From Streptomyces scabichelini (GTDB lineage: Bacteria; Actinomycetota; Actinomycetes; Streptomycetales; Streptomycetaceae): DNA of 64,000 bases. The stretch spans positions 62,001 through 126,000 of the forward strand of contig NZ_JAAKZY010000005.1 in the NCBI RefSeq assembly GCF_011045015.1. Direction: 5' to 3'. The notes beneath the pieces were generated by a model. It did not search any database. It was given only the letters and a program-made list of their open reading frames with translations, and was not told the DNA's origin. The translations under genes were made by a program, and so were the position numbers. Position 1 is the first letter of the stretch; each line of letters starts with the position of its first letter. This document shows positions 40,513 through 49,821 of this stretch, in pieces.

Positions 40513-41673
40513 TCACGCGGCCACTCGCGCCGATCGTCCCGGTCGGCGCCCGTCAGTGTCATGGTGGATCGGTGTGTGTGAGTCGCTCAAGGGCAGGCCT
40601 GTTCCGCCGTGGCGGGCGGCGACGATCTCAGCCGCGATGGACAGGGCCGTCTCCTCGGGTGTGCGGGCGCCGAGATCGAGGCCGATCGGTGAGTGCAGGC
40701 GCGTCAGTTCGGCTTCGGTGAGGCCCGTTTCGCGGAGCCTGCGGTCGCGGTCCTCGTGCGTGCGGCGTGAGCCCATCGCGCCGATGTAGGCGGCCGGCAG
40801 CCGCAGTGCCGTCTCCAGGAGGGGTACGTCGAACTTGGCGTCGTGGGTGAGGACGCACACCACCGTGCGGTCGTCGGACCGGGCGCGGTGCAGGTAGCGG
40901 TGCGGCCAGTCGACCACGATGTCGTCGGCCTCGGGAAAGCGTGACCGGGTGGCGAAGACGGGCCGGGCATCGCACACCGTGACGTGGTAACCGAGGAACT
41001 TGCCCACGCGCACCAGCGCCGCGGCGAAGTCGATGGCACCGAAGACGAGCATGCGCGGCGGCGGCACGATCGACTCGACGAGCAGGGTCAGGTCCGGTTC
41101 GCAGTGGGATCCGTCCTGCGCGATGTCGAAGGTGCCGGTGCGGCCGGCGTTCAGCAGCGAGCGGGTTTCGTCGACGACGGCGCGGTCCAGGTCGGGATGT
41201 CCGCCGACTTCACCTTTGTAGGATCCGTCGTGACGGACCGCCAGCGCCCGCCCGAGGAGCCAAGCCGGGCCACGGACCACGCGGGCGAGTGCCACCGCCT
41301 CGCCCCGGGCGGCAGCCGTCAGCGCCGTCTGGAATGTCTTCCTGTCCGGTCCGCCGGCGGGTATGGGGGTGACCAGGATGTCGAGGACGCCGCCGCAGGT
41401 CAGGCCCACGGCGAAGGCGTCCTCGTCGCTGTACCCGAACCGCTCGCGCACCGCCACGCCGTCGGCGAGCGCCTGGGCGCACAGGTCGTAGACCGCGCCT
41501 TCGACACAGCCGCCGGAGACCGAGCCGATGGCCGTGCCGTCGGCGTCGACGGCGAGCGCGGCGCCCGGCCCGCGCGGTGCGCTGCCGCTGACGGCCACGA
41601 CCGTGGCGACGGCGAAGTCCCGCCCCTCCTCGAGCCACCGGTTCAGCACGTCCGCGATGTCCAGCATGGGCAT
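40513..41673 (-). CDS. XdhC/CoxI family molybdenum-cofactor maturation protein
   Basis: A 386-residue protein: VVAVSGSAPRGPGAALAVDA, GSVSGGCVEGAVYDLCAQAL (with the characteristic G-C), LTCGGVLDILVTPI with the second conserved Cys, an internal Rossmann-like domain MLVFGAIDFAAALVRVGKFL, and the C-terminal YIGAMGSRRTHEDRDRRLRE. XdhC proteins bind molybdopterin and insert sulfurated cofactor into xanthine-dehydrogenase-family enzymes. The last 30 residues are degenerate, basic and not family-like. ATG 41673 or 41667 could start it. It follows the aldehyde oxidoreductase genes by 93 nt, with the expected role (like PaoD). Confidence 0.87.
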   Translation of the reverse strand: MPMLDIADVLNRWLEEGRDFAVATVVAVSGSAPRGPGAALAVDADGTAIGSVSGGCVEGAVYDLCAQALADGVAVRERFGYSDEDAFAVGLTCGGVLDILVTPIPAGGPDRKTFQTALTAAARGEAVALARVVRGPAWLLGRALAVRHDGSYKGEVGGHPDLDRAVVDETRSLLNAGRTGTFDIAQDGSHCEPDLTLLVESIVPPPRMLVFGAIDFAAALVRVGKFLGYHVTVCDARPVFATRSRFPEADDIVVDWPHRYLHRARSDDRTVVCVLTHDAKFDVPLLETALRLPAAYIGAMGSRRTHEDRDRRLRETGLTEAELTRLHSPIGLDLGARTPEETALSIAAEIVAARHGGTGLPLSDSHTPIHHDTDGRRPGRSARVAA

Positions 41674-41765
41674 GTCTTTCTTGTCGTAGTGCGAACATCG
41701 GGCCGTCGTCGCGCCTGCGGCACCCGTAAGGCCACGCGCGACGACGGCCCACAACTGCCGTCGTC

Positions 41766-44009
41766 TCAGAGCAGCTTGTCCAGCGTGATCGGCAGGTCCC
41801 GGATCCGCTTGCCGGTCGCGTGATGGACGGCGTTCGCGATCGCGGCCGCCACGCCGGTCGTGCCGACCTCGCCCAGCCCGATGATGCCCAGGGGCATCGT
41901 CTTGTCCGGTTCGTCGAGCCAGTCGACGTCGATCGGGGGGATGTCGGCGTGCACCGGCACGTAGTAGGAGTCGAGCCCGGCGCTCATGGTGCGCCCGTTG
42001 CGGGGGTCGACCAGGCTCTGCTCCGACATCGCCATGCCGATGCCCATGACCACAGCCCCGCGCAGCTGGCTGGCCGCGGTCTTGGGGTTGATGATCCGGC
42101 CGACGTCGAACATGCCGAGCCAGCGCGAGATCCGCAGTTCGCCGGTGTCGGCGTTCACTCGCACCTCACAGAATTGCGCGCCGCGGGCGGCTTTTGACCA
42201 GCGCTGGTCCTTCAGGAAGTTGGACAGGAAGCGGCCCTGACTGCCCAGCGCACCCAACCGTGTGTCCGACCCGACCGAGGCCTCGATGAACGGGCGCCCC
42301 GCCGCGCGCAGGGCGGACGCTGGTTCCTGACCGGTCGTGCCCGTACGCCGGGCCAGGGCACTCACCTTCCGGGTCAGCTCGGCGCACGCGGCGAGGACGC
42401 TGGTGGCCACCGTCGCCGTCTGGTTCGAGTTGCCGGCCATCGGTCCGGACGGCAGGGTCGAATCGCCGTACTCGACCCGGACCTTCTCGTACGCGATGCC
42501 GAGCGCGTCCGCGGCGATCTGTGCCTGTACGGTCGCGGCGCCCATGCCCATCTCGTGGAAACCGCACTGCACGAGCGCGCTGCCGTCGTCGCTCAGCCGT
42601 ACCTTGACGTCGGCGACCAGGCGCAGGGCCGGGTGGTAGGCCGTGGCCGTGCCCATGCCGACGAGCCACTCGCCGTCCCGCATGGAGCGGGGTTCGGGGT
42701 TGCGGTCCGCCCAGCCGAAGCGTTCGGCGCCCCTCTCGAAGGCTTCACGCTGCATCCGCTGGGAGAACTTCTTGCCATCCGTCGGATCCGTTGCGGGCTC
42801 GTTGCGCAGCCGCAGGTCGATCGGGTCCATGGACAGCTCGTAGGCGAGTTCGTCCAGCGCCGATTCCAGCACGAAGCTGCCGATCGCCTCGCCAGGGGCG
42901 CGCAGCCAGGTGTTGGGCATCAGATCCATCGGGACGAGGTTCTGCCGGGTCAGCATGTTCTCGGCACCGTAGAGGTGCCGGGCCGGCGAGCTGGTCGCCT
43001 CGAGCAGGCCCCCGGCCGAGCCCGTGCGGGTGATGCTGTCCTGGATCAGCGAGGTGAGCCGGCCGTCACGGGTCGCACCGAGTGCGATCCGGTTGGTCGA
43101 GGCGGTGCGCCCACCGGTGGCGCGGCTGACGGCCGTGCGACTCAGCGCCAGGCGCACGGGCCGTCCGACAGCCTTGGCCGCCATCGCCGCGATGACCGTG
43201 CCGGGCCAGACGGCGAACTTCCCGCCGAAGCCGCCTCCCAGGAACTCGGCACGGACACGGACGTGGGACGCCGGCACACCGAACCGCCAGGCCAGGTAGC
43301 GGCCGGTCTGGTTGATCGCCTGGGTGGTGTCGTGCACGGTGAGATGGTCACCGCTCCAGACGGCGATCGTCGCGTGCGGTTCGATCGCGTTGTGCTGCAG
43401 GCCGGGCGTGGTGTAGCGCAGGTCGACCGACACCTCCGCAGCGGCCAGCGCCGCCTCCGCGTCGCCCTTCTTCTTCAGGCCGGCGAAGGCGAGGTCGCCC
43501 TTCGCCGGGGTGGCGTTCTTCTGCTCGGCGGCGAAGTCCACCCGCGCGGGCAGCCGGTCGTAGGTCACTTCGACGAGCGACGCGGCATCGTTCGCCGCGG
43601 CCGAGGTCTCCGCGACCACGACGGCGATCGGCTGGCCGTCCCAGAAGACCTGATCGGTGTTGAGGTAGTCGACGTCGGTTCCCGAGACGTCGGGTCCCAG
43701 GTCACGCACGATGTTGGGTTTGCGAGGTGGTTTGATCCTCGGCGCGTTGAGGTGGGTGACGACCGCCACGACGCCGGGCACCGCGGCCGCCGCGGCCGTG
43801 TCGATGCCGGTGATCGTGCCACGGGCGACGGTGGCATGGACCAGTGTCGCGTACGTGAGGTTCGGGTAGTGGTGCTCGGCGGAGAACCGCACCGCCCCGG
43901 TCACCTTCGCGTGGCCGTCCCGGCGGTCCACCGGCCGGCCGACCGCGCCCCCGACGGGTACGGAGGTGTCCGCGCCGGGCTCGGAGCCTGTCCTGGTGCG
44001 TGTGGTCAC
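41766..44009 (-). CDS. paoC: Molybdopterin-binding subunit of a PaoC/YagR-type aldehyde oxidoreductase
   Basis: A 747-residue protein of the xanthine-dehydrogenase large-subunit family: [40 protein letters not shown] (GGGFGGK loop), [37 protein letters not shown], and the C-terminal [20 protein letters not shown] containing the catalytic Glu. It oxidises aldehydes or N-heterocycles at the Mo centre. There is no Tat signal, so it is cytoplasmic. Its start overlaps the FAD subunit stop by 4 nt. Confidence 0.9.
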   Translation of the reverse strand: MTTRTRTGSEPGADTSVPVGGAVGRPVDRRDGHAKVTGAVRFSAEHHYPNLTYATLVHATVARGTITGIDTAAAAAVPGVVAVVTHLNAPRIKPPRKPNIVRDLGPDVSGTDVDYLNTDQVFWDGQPIAVVVAETSAAANDAASLVEVTYDRLPARVDFAAEQKNATPAKGDLAFAGLKKKGDAEAALAAAEVSVDLRYTTPGLQHNAIEPHATIAVWSGDHLTVHDTTQAINQTGRYLAWRFGVPASHVRVRAEFLGGGFGGKFAVWPGTVIAAMAAKAVGRPVRLALSRTAVSRATGGRTASTNRIALGATRDGRLTSLIQDSITRTGSAGGLLEATSSPARHLYGAENMLTRQNLVPMDLMPNTWLRAPGEAIGSFVLESALDELAYELSMDPIDLRLRNEPATDPTDGKKFSQRMQREAFERGAERFGWADRNPEPRSMRDGEWLVGMGTATAYHPALRLVADVKVRLSDDGSALVQCGFHEMGMGAATVQAQIAADALGIAYEKVRVEYGDSTLPSGPMAGNSNQTATVATSVLAACAELTRKVSALARRTGTTGQEPASALRAAGRPFIEASVGSDTRLGALGSQGRFLSNFLKDQRWSKAARGAQFCEVRVNADTGELRISRWLGMFDVGRIINPKTAASQLRGAVVMGIGMAMSEQSLVDPRNGRTMSAGLDSYYVPVHADIPPIDVDWLDEPDKTMPLGIIGLGEVGTTGVAAAIANAVHHATGKRIRDLPITLDKLL

Positions 44010-45001
44010 GATGCGCTCCGCTCGGCGTTGAGTTTCCGCAGCACGGCCACGACCGTCCGCTGGGCCAGGTCAATCTTGAAGGCGTTGTCGGGCAGGGGCA
44101 GGGCGGGGGCGAGTTCGGCGGCGGCGGCGTGGGCGAAGCTCTCGTCGGTGGCTTCGGCGCCGAGCAGGTGCTGTTCCGCGATGTGTGCCCGCCACGGCTT
44201 GGTCGCGACGCCGCCGAGTGCGAGGCGGACGTCGGTGACCACGCCGTCCTCGACGGCCAGCGCGGCGGCGACGGAGACGAGGGCGAAGGCGTAGGACGCG
44301 CGGTCGCGGACCTTGCGGTACCGCGAGTGGGTCGCGACCGGCACCGCAGGCAGTTCGACGGCCGTGATCAGCTCGTCGGCGGCCAGCACCGTCTCGATGT
44401 GCGGCGTGTCGCCGGGCAGCCGGTGGAACTCGCCGACCGGGATACGCCGCACGCCGCGTACGCTCTCCACCTCGACGACCGCGTCGAGCATCGTCAGCGC
44501 CACCGCCATGTCCGAGGGATGCGTCGCGACGCAGTGCTCGCTCGCCCCCAGCACCGCACTGCCGCGGGAAAACCCGCCGATCGCGTCACAACCGCTGCCG
44601 GGCACACGCTTGTTGCACGCCGAGGCCTCGTCGTAGAAGTACATGCAACGGGTGCGCTGCAGCAGGTTGCCTCCTACCGTCGCCATGTTCCGCAGCTGGG
44701 CGGACGCCCCCAGCAGGATGGCCTGCGCCAGCACCGGATAGCGGGTGCGGATGAGGGGGTCCGCCGCGAGCCGGCTGTTGGTCACCAGGGCGCCGACGCG
44801 GAGGCTGCCGTCGGCAAGTTCCTCGATCCCGGTCAGCGGCAGGCGGGTGATGTCCACGACCGCCGCCGGCTCTTCGATGCCCTCCCGCATGAGGTCGACA
44901 AGGTTCGTCCCGCCCGCGAGGAACTTCACGCCTTCGCTGCCGGTGATCGCGTGCAGCGCCGTGGCCGTGTCCGGTGCGCTGAGGTAGGAGAACGACTTCA
45001 C
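44006..45001 (-). CDS. paoB: FAD-binding subunit (PaoB/YagS type)
   Basis: A 331-residue protein beginning (GTG) [20 protein letters not shown] with the FAD loop [20 protein letters not shown]. It contains the insertion [28 protein letters not shown] and [16 protein letters not shown], the Cys-rich segment that holds an extra [4Fe-4S] cluster in PaoB. The GTG at 45001 overlaps the small-subunit stop. It transfers electrons from the Fe-S/Mo subunits to its acceptor via FAD. Confidence 0.9.
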   Translation of the reverse strand: MKSFSYLSAPDTATALHAITGSEGVKFLAGGTNLVDLMREGIEEPAAVVDITRLPLTGIEELADGSLRVGALVTNSRLAADPLIRTRYPVLAQAILLGASAQLRNMATVGGNLLQRTRCMYFYDEASACNKRVPGSGCDAIGGFSRGSAVLGASEHCVATHPSDMAVALTMLDAVVEVESVRGVRRIPVGEFHRLPGDTPHIETVLAADELITAVELPAVPVATHSRYRKVRDRASYAFALVSVAAALAVEDGVVTDVRLALGGVATKPWRAHIAEQHLLGAEATDESFAHAAAAELAPALPLPDNAFKIDLAQRTVVAVLRKLNAERSAS

Positions 45002-45483
45002 TTCGCGACCTCCTTGATCGCCGAGACGATGCCGTTGTAGGCGCCGCAGCGGCACAGGTTGCCGCTCATCCGCTCCCGGATCTCCGCCTCGTCCAGCTCC
45101 CCGCCCGTGTCGGCGAGGTGCTCGGTCGCCGCGCTGGGCGCACCCTCCTTGTGCTCGGCGAGCATGCCGATCGCCGAACAGATCTGGCCCGGCGTGCAGT
45201 AGCCGCACTGGAATCCGTCCGTGCGGACGAACGCCTCCTGGAGCGGGTGGTCGACCCCTTCGATGGTCGTGATCTCGCGGCCCTGGTACTGCACCGCCAG
45301 TGCGAGGCAGGCGTTGATCCGCCGGCCGTCGGCCAGCACCGTGCAGGCGCCGCAGGCGCCCTGGTCACAGCCCTTCTTGGTGCCCGTATGGCCCAGGTAC
45401 TCGCGCAGCGCGTCCAGCAGGCTCACCTGTGGTGAGACGTCCAGCCGTTGGGCGGATCCATTGATCCGCAGCTCGATCTCCAC
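44998..45483 (-). CDS. paoA: 2x[2Fe-2S] subunit (PaoA/YagT type)
   Basis: A 161-residue protein with the plant-type ferredoxin Cys set [20 protein letters not shown] and the second cluster in [15 protein letters not shown] plus [15 protein letters not shown] place the start at the GTG 45483 because GGAGG lies 9 nt upstream; the upstream extension looks non-coding. E. coli PaoA has an N-terminal Tat signal and is periplasmic; this protein has none. It is the first gene of the paoABC-xdhC operon. Confidence 0.9.
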   Translation of the reverse strand: MEIELRINGSAQRLDVSPQVSLLDALREYLGHTGTKKGCDQGACGACTVLADGRRINACLALAVQYQGREITTIEGVDHPLQEAFVRTDGFQCGYCTPGQICSAIGMLAEHKEGAPSAATEHLADTGGELDEAEIRERMSGNLCRCGAYNGIVSAIKEVAK

Positions 45484-45775
45484 GTAGTCATTCCTCCGGT
45501 TCGCCCGTGGGCTCGTTCTCATGGGGGCCACCAGGCACATAGGCCGGGACAAGAGGGACTCCGCTCCGCGGACTGCGAAGCCGCCGACCGGGGAACCGAA
45601 TCACGAGAGTACATCCATAATTAAAACAAGAACGTAGCACTTTGACGAGCTACCGCATCTTAGAAGTCTCGATTTTACATTCACATGCAACAGCATTGAT
45701 GCAAATCATCATAAATCCGCAGGCCAGGCGTATGGTCTTCGGTGCATCACGAATCAACAACGGGAGTGAAGAAGC
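45484..45775. promoter_or_regulatory. AT-rich divergent region between pao operon and TetR gene
   Basis: The stretch 45600-45740 is clearly lower in GC than its surroundings and must hold both promoters. A small dyad GATG-CAAAT-CATC lies at about 45695-45710 as a possible TetR site. No gene was found. Confidence 0.45.
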
Positions 45776-46360
45776 ATGGGTCGACCCCTGCGGGCCGATG
45801 CCGCGCGCAGTGTGCGCGCGATTCTGGAGGCGGCCGAGCACGTGCTCGCCGAAGACCCCGGCGCCTCCATGGAGCAGATCGCCGAGCAGGCGGGCGTGGC
45901 CAGAACAACCGTGCACCGGCGGTTCGCCAACCGCCAGGCCCTCATCGAAGCACTCGCCGCCTCGGCGAAGCAGCAGCTCATGGAGTCCATAGAGGACGCC
46001 CACCTGGACACCGCCCCACCGCTCGTGGCACTGCACCGCGTCACGGCGAACGCACTGCGGATCAAGAGCGTCTGGCGGTTCACCCTCGGTCACCCCCTCG
46101 CCGACACACCCCTCACCGCGGTGATCTGGTCCGAGATCAACGCCGGTGCCCTGGAGTTCCTCGCCCGGGCCCAGCGCGAAGGGCTCCTCGCCCCGGAAGC
46201 GGACCTCATGTGGGCGCGGCGGGTCTACTACGCCCTCCTCGACGAGGCTCTGCACGGAGGCGGCGCGGATCTCGCCCCGGACCAGGTCCGGCAGAACGCC
46301 GACGCACTGGCCACGCTCGTCGTCGACACGTTCCTGCGCGGCATGGGACCCCACGGCTGA
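45776..46360 (+). CDS. TetR/AcrR family regulator
   Basis: A 194-residue protein with N-terminal HTH ADAARSVRAILEAAEHVLAE, ASMEQIAEQAGVARTTVHRR, FANRQALIEAL (about 8-62) and a helical ligand domain. A GGAGTGAAGAAG site precedes the ATG. It is divergent from the pao operon and is likely its aldehyde- or heterocycle-responsive repressor. Confidence 0.88.
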   Translation: MGRPLRADAARSVRAILEAAEHVLAEDPGASMEQIAEQAGVARTTVHRRFANRQALIEALAASAKQQLMESIEDAHLDTAPPLVALHRVTANALRIKSVWRFTLGHPLADTPLTAVIWSEINAGALEFLARAQREGLLAPEADLMWARRVYYALLDEALHGGGADLAPDQVRQNADALATLVVDTFLRGMGPHG

Positions 46361-46458
46361 ACAGCCGGGCCTGCGGCCCCGTCCCGTCTTGCCCTCCGCC
46401 GCCAGCCGTACCGTCGTGGACAGTGCCCGGACACAAGGGCAGAGAGGCCAGGTGCGCC

Positions 46459-46689
46459 ATGCCTCGCACCGGCGGGCCGCCCGGCCGACGCGCACAACAG
46501 CCGGACAAGGCCCACGCCGTCGAGTCCGTGACCATTACGGTGACGGACGGCGACGCACGTGTGGCCTACTGGAGCCGCGAGGCCCAGGAGTTCCTGGGAT
46601 ACACCTCTGCGGAGATCATCGGCCGGCCCTTGGACGATCTGCTCTCCGCCGACTTCGCTGCCAGCCTCCGCTTCCAGGCAGCTCAGTGA
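46459..46689 (+). pseudogene. PAS-domain fragment
   Basis: A 76-codon frame: VTITVTDGDARVAYWSREAQ followed by EFLGYTSAEIIGRPLDDLLS is the first half of a PAS sensor domain, as found in Streptomyces PAS/SpoIIE phosphatases. It stops abruptly after FQAAQ against the 3-prime end of the convergent dehydrogenase gene. The rest of the protein is missing, so it is a truncated remnant. Confidence 0.6.
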
Positions 46690-47717
46690 ATTCGGGCGAG
46701 AACGTCTGGATTTGCGCAGTGCGCGAGTGGCTGGCCTTGCAGGAATCGCTCTACTTCCGAGGCCACGATGGAGGCGGCGTTGAAAGCGGTCTGCTTGCTG
46801 GCGCCGGCCAAATGGGGCGTCATGACGATGTTGGGGGTCGTCAGCAGGCGTGAGCCCGCGGGAATCGGCTCGCGAGGGAAGACGTCGAAGGCCGCGCCGA
46901 AGAGCTTTTCGGCGTCCAGGGCGTCGCACACGGCGTCGTAGTCGACGAGGGACCCGCGGGCACAGTTGACCAGCACGCCGCCCGCGGGCATCAGGTCGAT
47001 CATCTGCCGGGAGATCAAGCCTTCGGTTTCCGGAGTCGCGCGGGCGTGGACGGTCACGAACGTGGAGCGCCGCATGAGGTCCGCCAGGTCGGTGACCTCG
47101 GCCGGTGACACGTCGTCCGGACGGACAAAGGGGTCGGCGACGAGCACGTGGGCGCCGAAGCCGCGCAGGATGCGGGCGACCCGGGAGCCGATGGCGCCGT
47201 ATCCGACGATGCCGACGGTGCTGCCCTCGAGCTCCGGCCCGACCTTGTCGAACATGTAGTAGTCACCTCGCCAGGTGCCTGCGGCGAGGTCCGCGTGGGT
47301 GGCGGGGACGCGTCGGGCCGCGGCCATCATGAGGGCGACCGTGTGCTCGGCGGTGGCGGTGGCGTTGCGCCCGGGGGCGAAGGAGACCGCGACGCCGTGC
47401 CGGGTGGCTGCTTCGAGGTTGGCGTTGACGGGGCCGCCGCGGCTGACGCAGAACAGGCGTAGATCGGGGCTGGCTTTGAGGATCCGTTCGGTGAGCGGTG
47501 CCATCTGGGTGACGCAGATGTCGACTCCGTCGAGGGCCTCGATGAGCTGGTCCTCGGTGCCCGATGCCTCCCGTACCTCGGCCACCTCCCCGAAGGGCTC
47601 GACCGGCCAGGGCAGGGTGAGTTCGCGGAAGGTCGCGCCGGGTGCGGCCGGCCGGAGCCTGTCGGTGAGCAGGCAGTTGAGGACGAAGTGGTCACCGGCG
47701 GCGAGGATGGTGGTCAC
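46683..47717 (-). CDS. D-2-hydroxyacid dehydrogenase (phosphoglycerate-dehydrogenase-like)
   Basis: A 344-residue protein with the NAD motif VGIVGYGAIGSRVARILRGF (about 169-188), RNATATAEHTVALMMAAARR, NCARGSLVDYDAVCDALDAE with the catalytic Arg, a Glu in PREPI and the His in MTPHLAGASKQT. The start is a GTG at 47717 (AGGAGA upstream) overlapping the phosphatase stop as GTGA. In this operon it probably oxidises a phosphorylated or free 2-hydroxyacid made from an imported sugar derivative. It is the last gene. Confidence 0.87.
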   Translation of the reverse strand: MTTILAAGDHFVLNCLLTDRLRPAAPGATFRELTLPWPVEPFGEVAEVREASGTEDQLIEALDGVDICVTQMAPLTERILKASPDLRLFCVSRGGPVNANLEAATRHGVAVSFAPGRNATATAEHTVALMMAAARRVPATHADLAAGTWRGDYYMFDKVGPELEGSTVGIVGYGAIGSRVARILRGFGAHVLVADPFVRPDDVSPAEVTDLADLMRRSTFVTVHARATPETEGLISRQMIDLMPAGGVLVNCARGSLVDYDAVCDALDAEKLFGAAFDVFPREPIPAGSRLLTTPNIVMTPHLAGASKQTAFNAASIVASEVERFLQGQPLAHCANPDVLARIH

Positions 47718-48337
47718 TTGAGCTCTCCTGGGGTCACGGGGCGGTTCAGTGTCAGCAGCGAGGGCCCGCCGTCGTCGAGCACGACTTCGTTCAGGGCGCA
47801 GTTGGCCAGGAACGGGAAGGTCCGGCGGTACTGGCGCAGCGGCAGGCCGAGTATGCGGCAGAGCGCGAGCCGGATCGCGGTGGAGTGGCCCACGACGAGG
47901 ACGCGGCCTTCGCGGTGATCGGCCTGGAGGTCGGTGAGGAACTCCAGATAGCGGTCGCTGGCGGCCAGGGGGTTCTCTCCCTTGGGGAAGTGGTTCGTCA
48001 CCGGGTCGGCCTGGAAGGCTGAAAGGTGGTCGGGAAACCGCTGATGCATCTCCGCGCGCGTGAGGCCCTCGGCGATACCGAAGTCGAGTTCGCGCAGCCG
48101 TTCGTCCACGCTCACCGGCAGCCCGGTGCTCACCGCGCTGTCGCGTGCGGTTTCCTGCGATCGTGTGAGTGGGGAGGCGAAGATCGCGGTCAGGTCCGCC
48201 TGTTCCGCCCAGTCCGCGAGAGCGCGTGATTGTGCGTGGCCGCGCTCGGTGAGCGCGATGTCGGTGCTGCCGGCATACCGGTTTTCGGCGTGCCACAGGG
48301 TCTCCCCGTGTCGGACGAAGATGGCATGGAGGCTCAA
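47714..48337 (-). CDS. Histidine phosphatase family protein
   Basis: A 207-residue protein with the catalytic VRHGETLWHAENRYAG (8-23; R-H-G), DLTAIFASPLTRSQETARDS, LRELDFGIAEGLT and GRVLVVGHSTAIRLALCRIL with the second catalytic His. Both Arg-His signatures are present, so it should be active as a phosphatase or mutase. Its place after two sugar kinases suggests dephosphorylation of a sugar or acid phosphate in the same pathway. Confidence 0.88.
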   Translation of the reverse strand: MSLHAIFVRHGETLWHAENRYAGSTDIALTERGHAQSRALADWAEQADLTAIFASPLTRSQETARDSAVSTGLPVSVDERLRELDFGIAEGLTRAEMHQRFPDHLSAFQADPVTNHFPKGENPLAASDRYLEFLTDLQADHREGRVLVVGHSTAIRLALCRILGLPLRQYRRTFPFLANCALNEVVLDDGGPSLLTLNRPVTPGELK

Positions 48338-49821
48338 TGTGCCGTCCTTTCTCGTGCGTGGGTCGCGACGACGCCGGGGAGCCAGCCGCGTTGGACAAGC
48401 AGATCGAGCAGTCGGAAGTAACCCTCGTCGTGCGGGTTTTTCTCTGAACGGCGTGGTTCGAGGGTCCGGTCGAGTCGCACCATCGCGGCGGCCACGCTGT
48501 CCAGAGCGTCACGGCTCGATGCGGCCAAGACCGCCATGCCGAGCGCGGGTTGCGCGTTGCGCGGAAGGGTTACCGGGCGTTGCAGTACATCGGCGCGCAG
48601 CTGGTTCCACAGGGGGTTGCGGGTGGCCCCGCCGGTGAGGACGATCGCTCCGTCGGTCGGGGCGCCGAGCAGGTCCACGTAGTCGAAGCAGAGCCGTTCG
48701 ATGTATGCGGCGCCCTGGAGCAGTGCGGCGAAGGACTCGGCCCGGGTGGCCGGCTCGCGGCTGCCGAACGCGCGGGCGTCCGCGGCGACGAACGGGAACC
48801 GTTCTCCCGGGGAGACCAGCGGATAGCGCAACAGGTCGGTGGGCAGCAGTGCCGCGGCCTCGCGGGTGAGCATGTCCAGGTCGGCGTCCGCGAATTCGCG
48901 TGCGACCAGGCCGGCTCCGACACTGGATGCTCCGCCGGGCAGCCAGTGGCCAGAGGGCGATCGGTGGGAGTAGACGACCCCGTGCGGATCATGGACGAGG
49001 TCTTTGGTGACGCCTTTGAGGACCAGCGTGGTGCCCATGACCGAGTTCCAACTGCCGACGGCCGTCGCGCCGGAGCCCAGTTGTGCCGCGCAGCCGTCGG
49101 TCATCCCGGCGACGACGGCGGTGCCTTCGCTGAGCCCGGTCTCGGCGGCGGCCGCGGCGCAGACCTGGCCGATGACCGTGCCGGGCAGCACCAGGTCGGG
49201 CAGCATCGCGCGGGGGATCTCCAACGCGGCGAGAACGGGCTCGGGCCAGGTCACCTGTGCGGCGTCGGCGCCGGTCTTGAGCGCGTTGCTGGTGTCGGTG
49301 GGCACCTCGTGCCCGACGAGCTTGCTGTTGATGACATCGTTCTGATGCGCCAGTCGCCAGCCGTTCTCAGCGGCGTGGGGATAGTGGTTGAGCAGCCATC
49401 GGAGCTTGGGCAGAGCCCAGGATCGCTGCATCCGCCGGTAGCCGGCCTTGGCCCACTGCTGCTCCCCGGCGGCGTTGACCTGCTCTGCCTCCGCGGCGGC
49501 GCGCCCGTCGTCGTACATCAGGGCTGGTGTCACACAGAGGCCACGGCGGTCCAGCATGGTGATGGTGCCGGAGGTCGCGTCCACGGCCACCCCCTGGACC
49601 CGGCGCAGGTCGGCACCCGCGGCGCGTGCCCGGTCGATCGCCGTGAGGACGGCGCGCCACCACTGCTCGGGGTGCTGTTCATGGCGATCGCCCTCCCGGC
49701 GGCTGGTCAGCGGGCACGAGCCCTCGCCCAGCAGACTGCCGTCGGACGCGGCGACGACCACGCGTACGCCCTGAGTCCCCAGGTCGATGCCCAGCCAGGC
49801 ATCGCTTCCGCCGGCGGTCAT
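48334..49821 (-). CDS. FGGY-family carbohydrate kinase (xylulokinase-like)
   Basis: A 495-residue kinase starting DAWLGIDLGTQGVRVVVAAS (phosphate-1 motif). It has TSGTITMLDRRGLCVTPALM with the DGRAA catalytic region, VVAGMTDGCAAQLGSGATAV, and the C-terminal adenosine motif GAIVLTGGATRNPLWNQLRA. It overlaps the phosphatase start and the upstream kinase stop by 4 nt each. It is of a different FGGY subtype from the upstream kinase, so the two are unlikely to be redundant. Confidence 0.87.
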   Translation of the reverse strand: MTAGGSDAWLGIDLGTQGVRVVVAASDGSLLGEGSCPLTSRREGDRHEQHPEQWWRAVLTAIDRARAAGADLRRVQGVAVDATSGTITMLDRRGLCVTPALMYDDGRAAAEAEQVNAAGEQQWAKAGYRRMQRSWALPKLRWLLNHYPHAAENGWRLAHQNDVINSKLVGHEVPTDTSNALKTGADAAQVTWPEPVLAALEIPRAMLPDLVLPGTVIGQVCAAAAAETGLSEGTAVVAGMTDGCAAQLGSGATAVGSWNSVMGTTLVLKGVTKDLVHDPHGVVYSHRSPSGHWLPGGASSVGAGLVAREFADADLDMLTREAAALLPTDLLRYPLVSPGERFPFVAADARAFGSREPATRAESFAALLQGAAYIERLCFDYVDLLGAPTDGAIVLTGGATRNPLWNQLRADVLQRPVTLPRNAQPALGMAVLAASSRDALDSVAAAMVRLDRTLEPRRSEKNPHDEGYFRLLDLLVQRGWLPGVVATHARERTAH

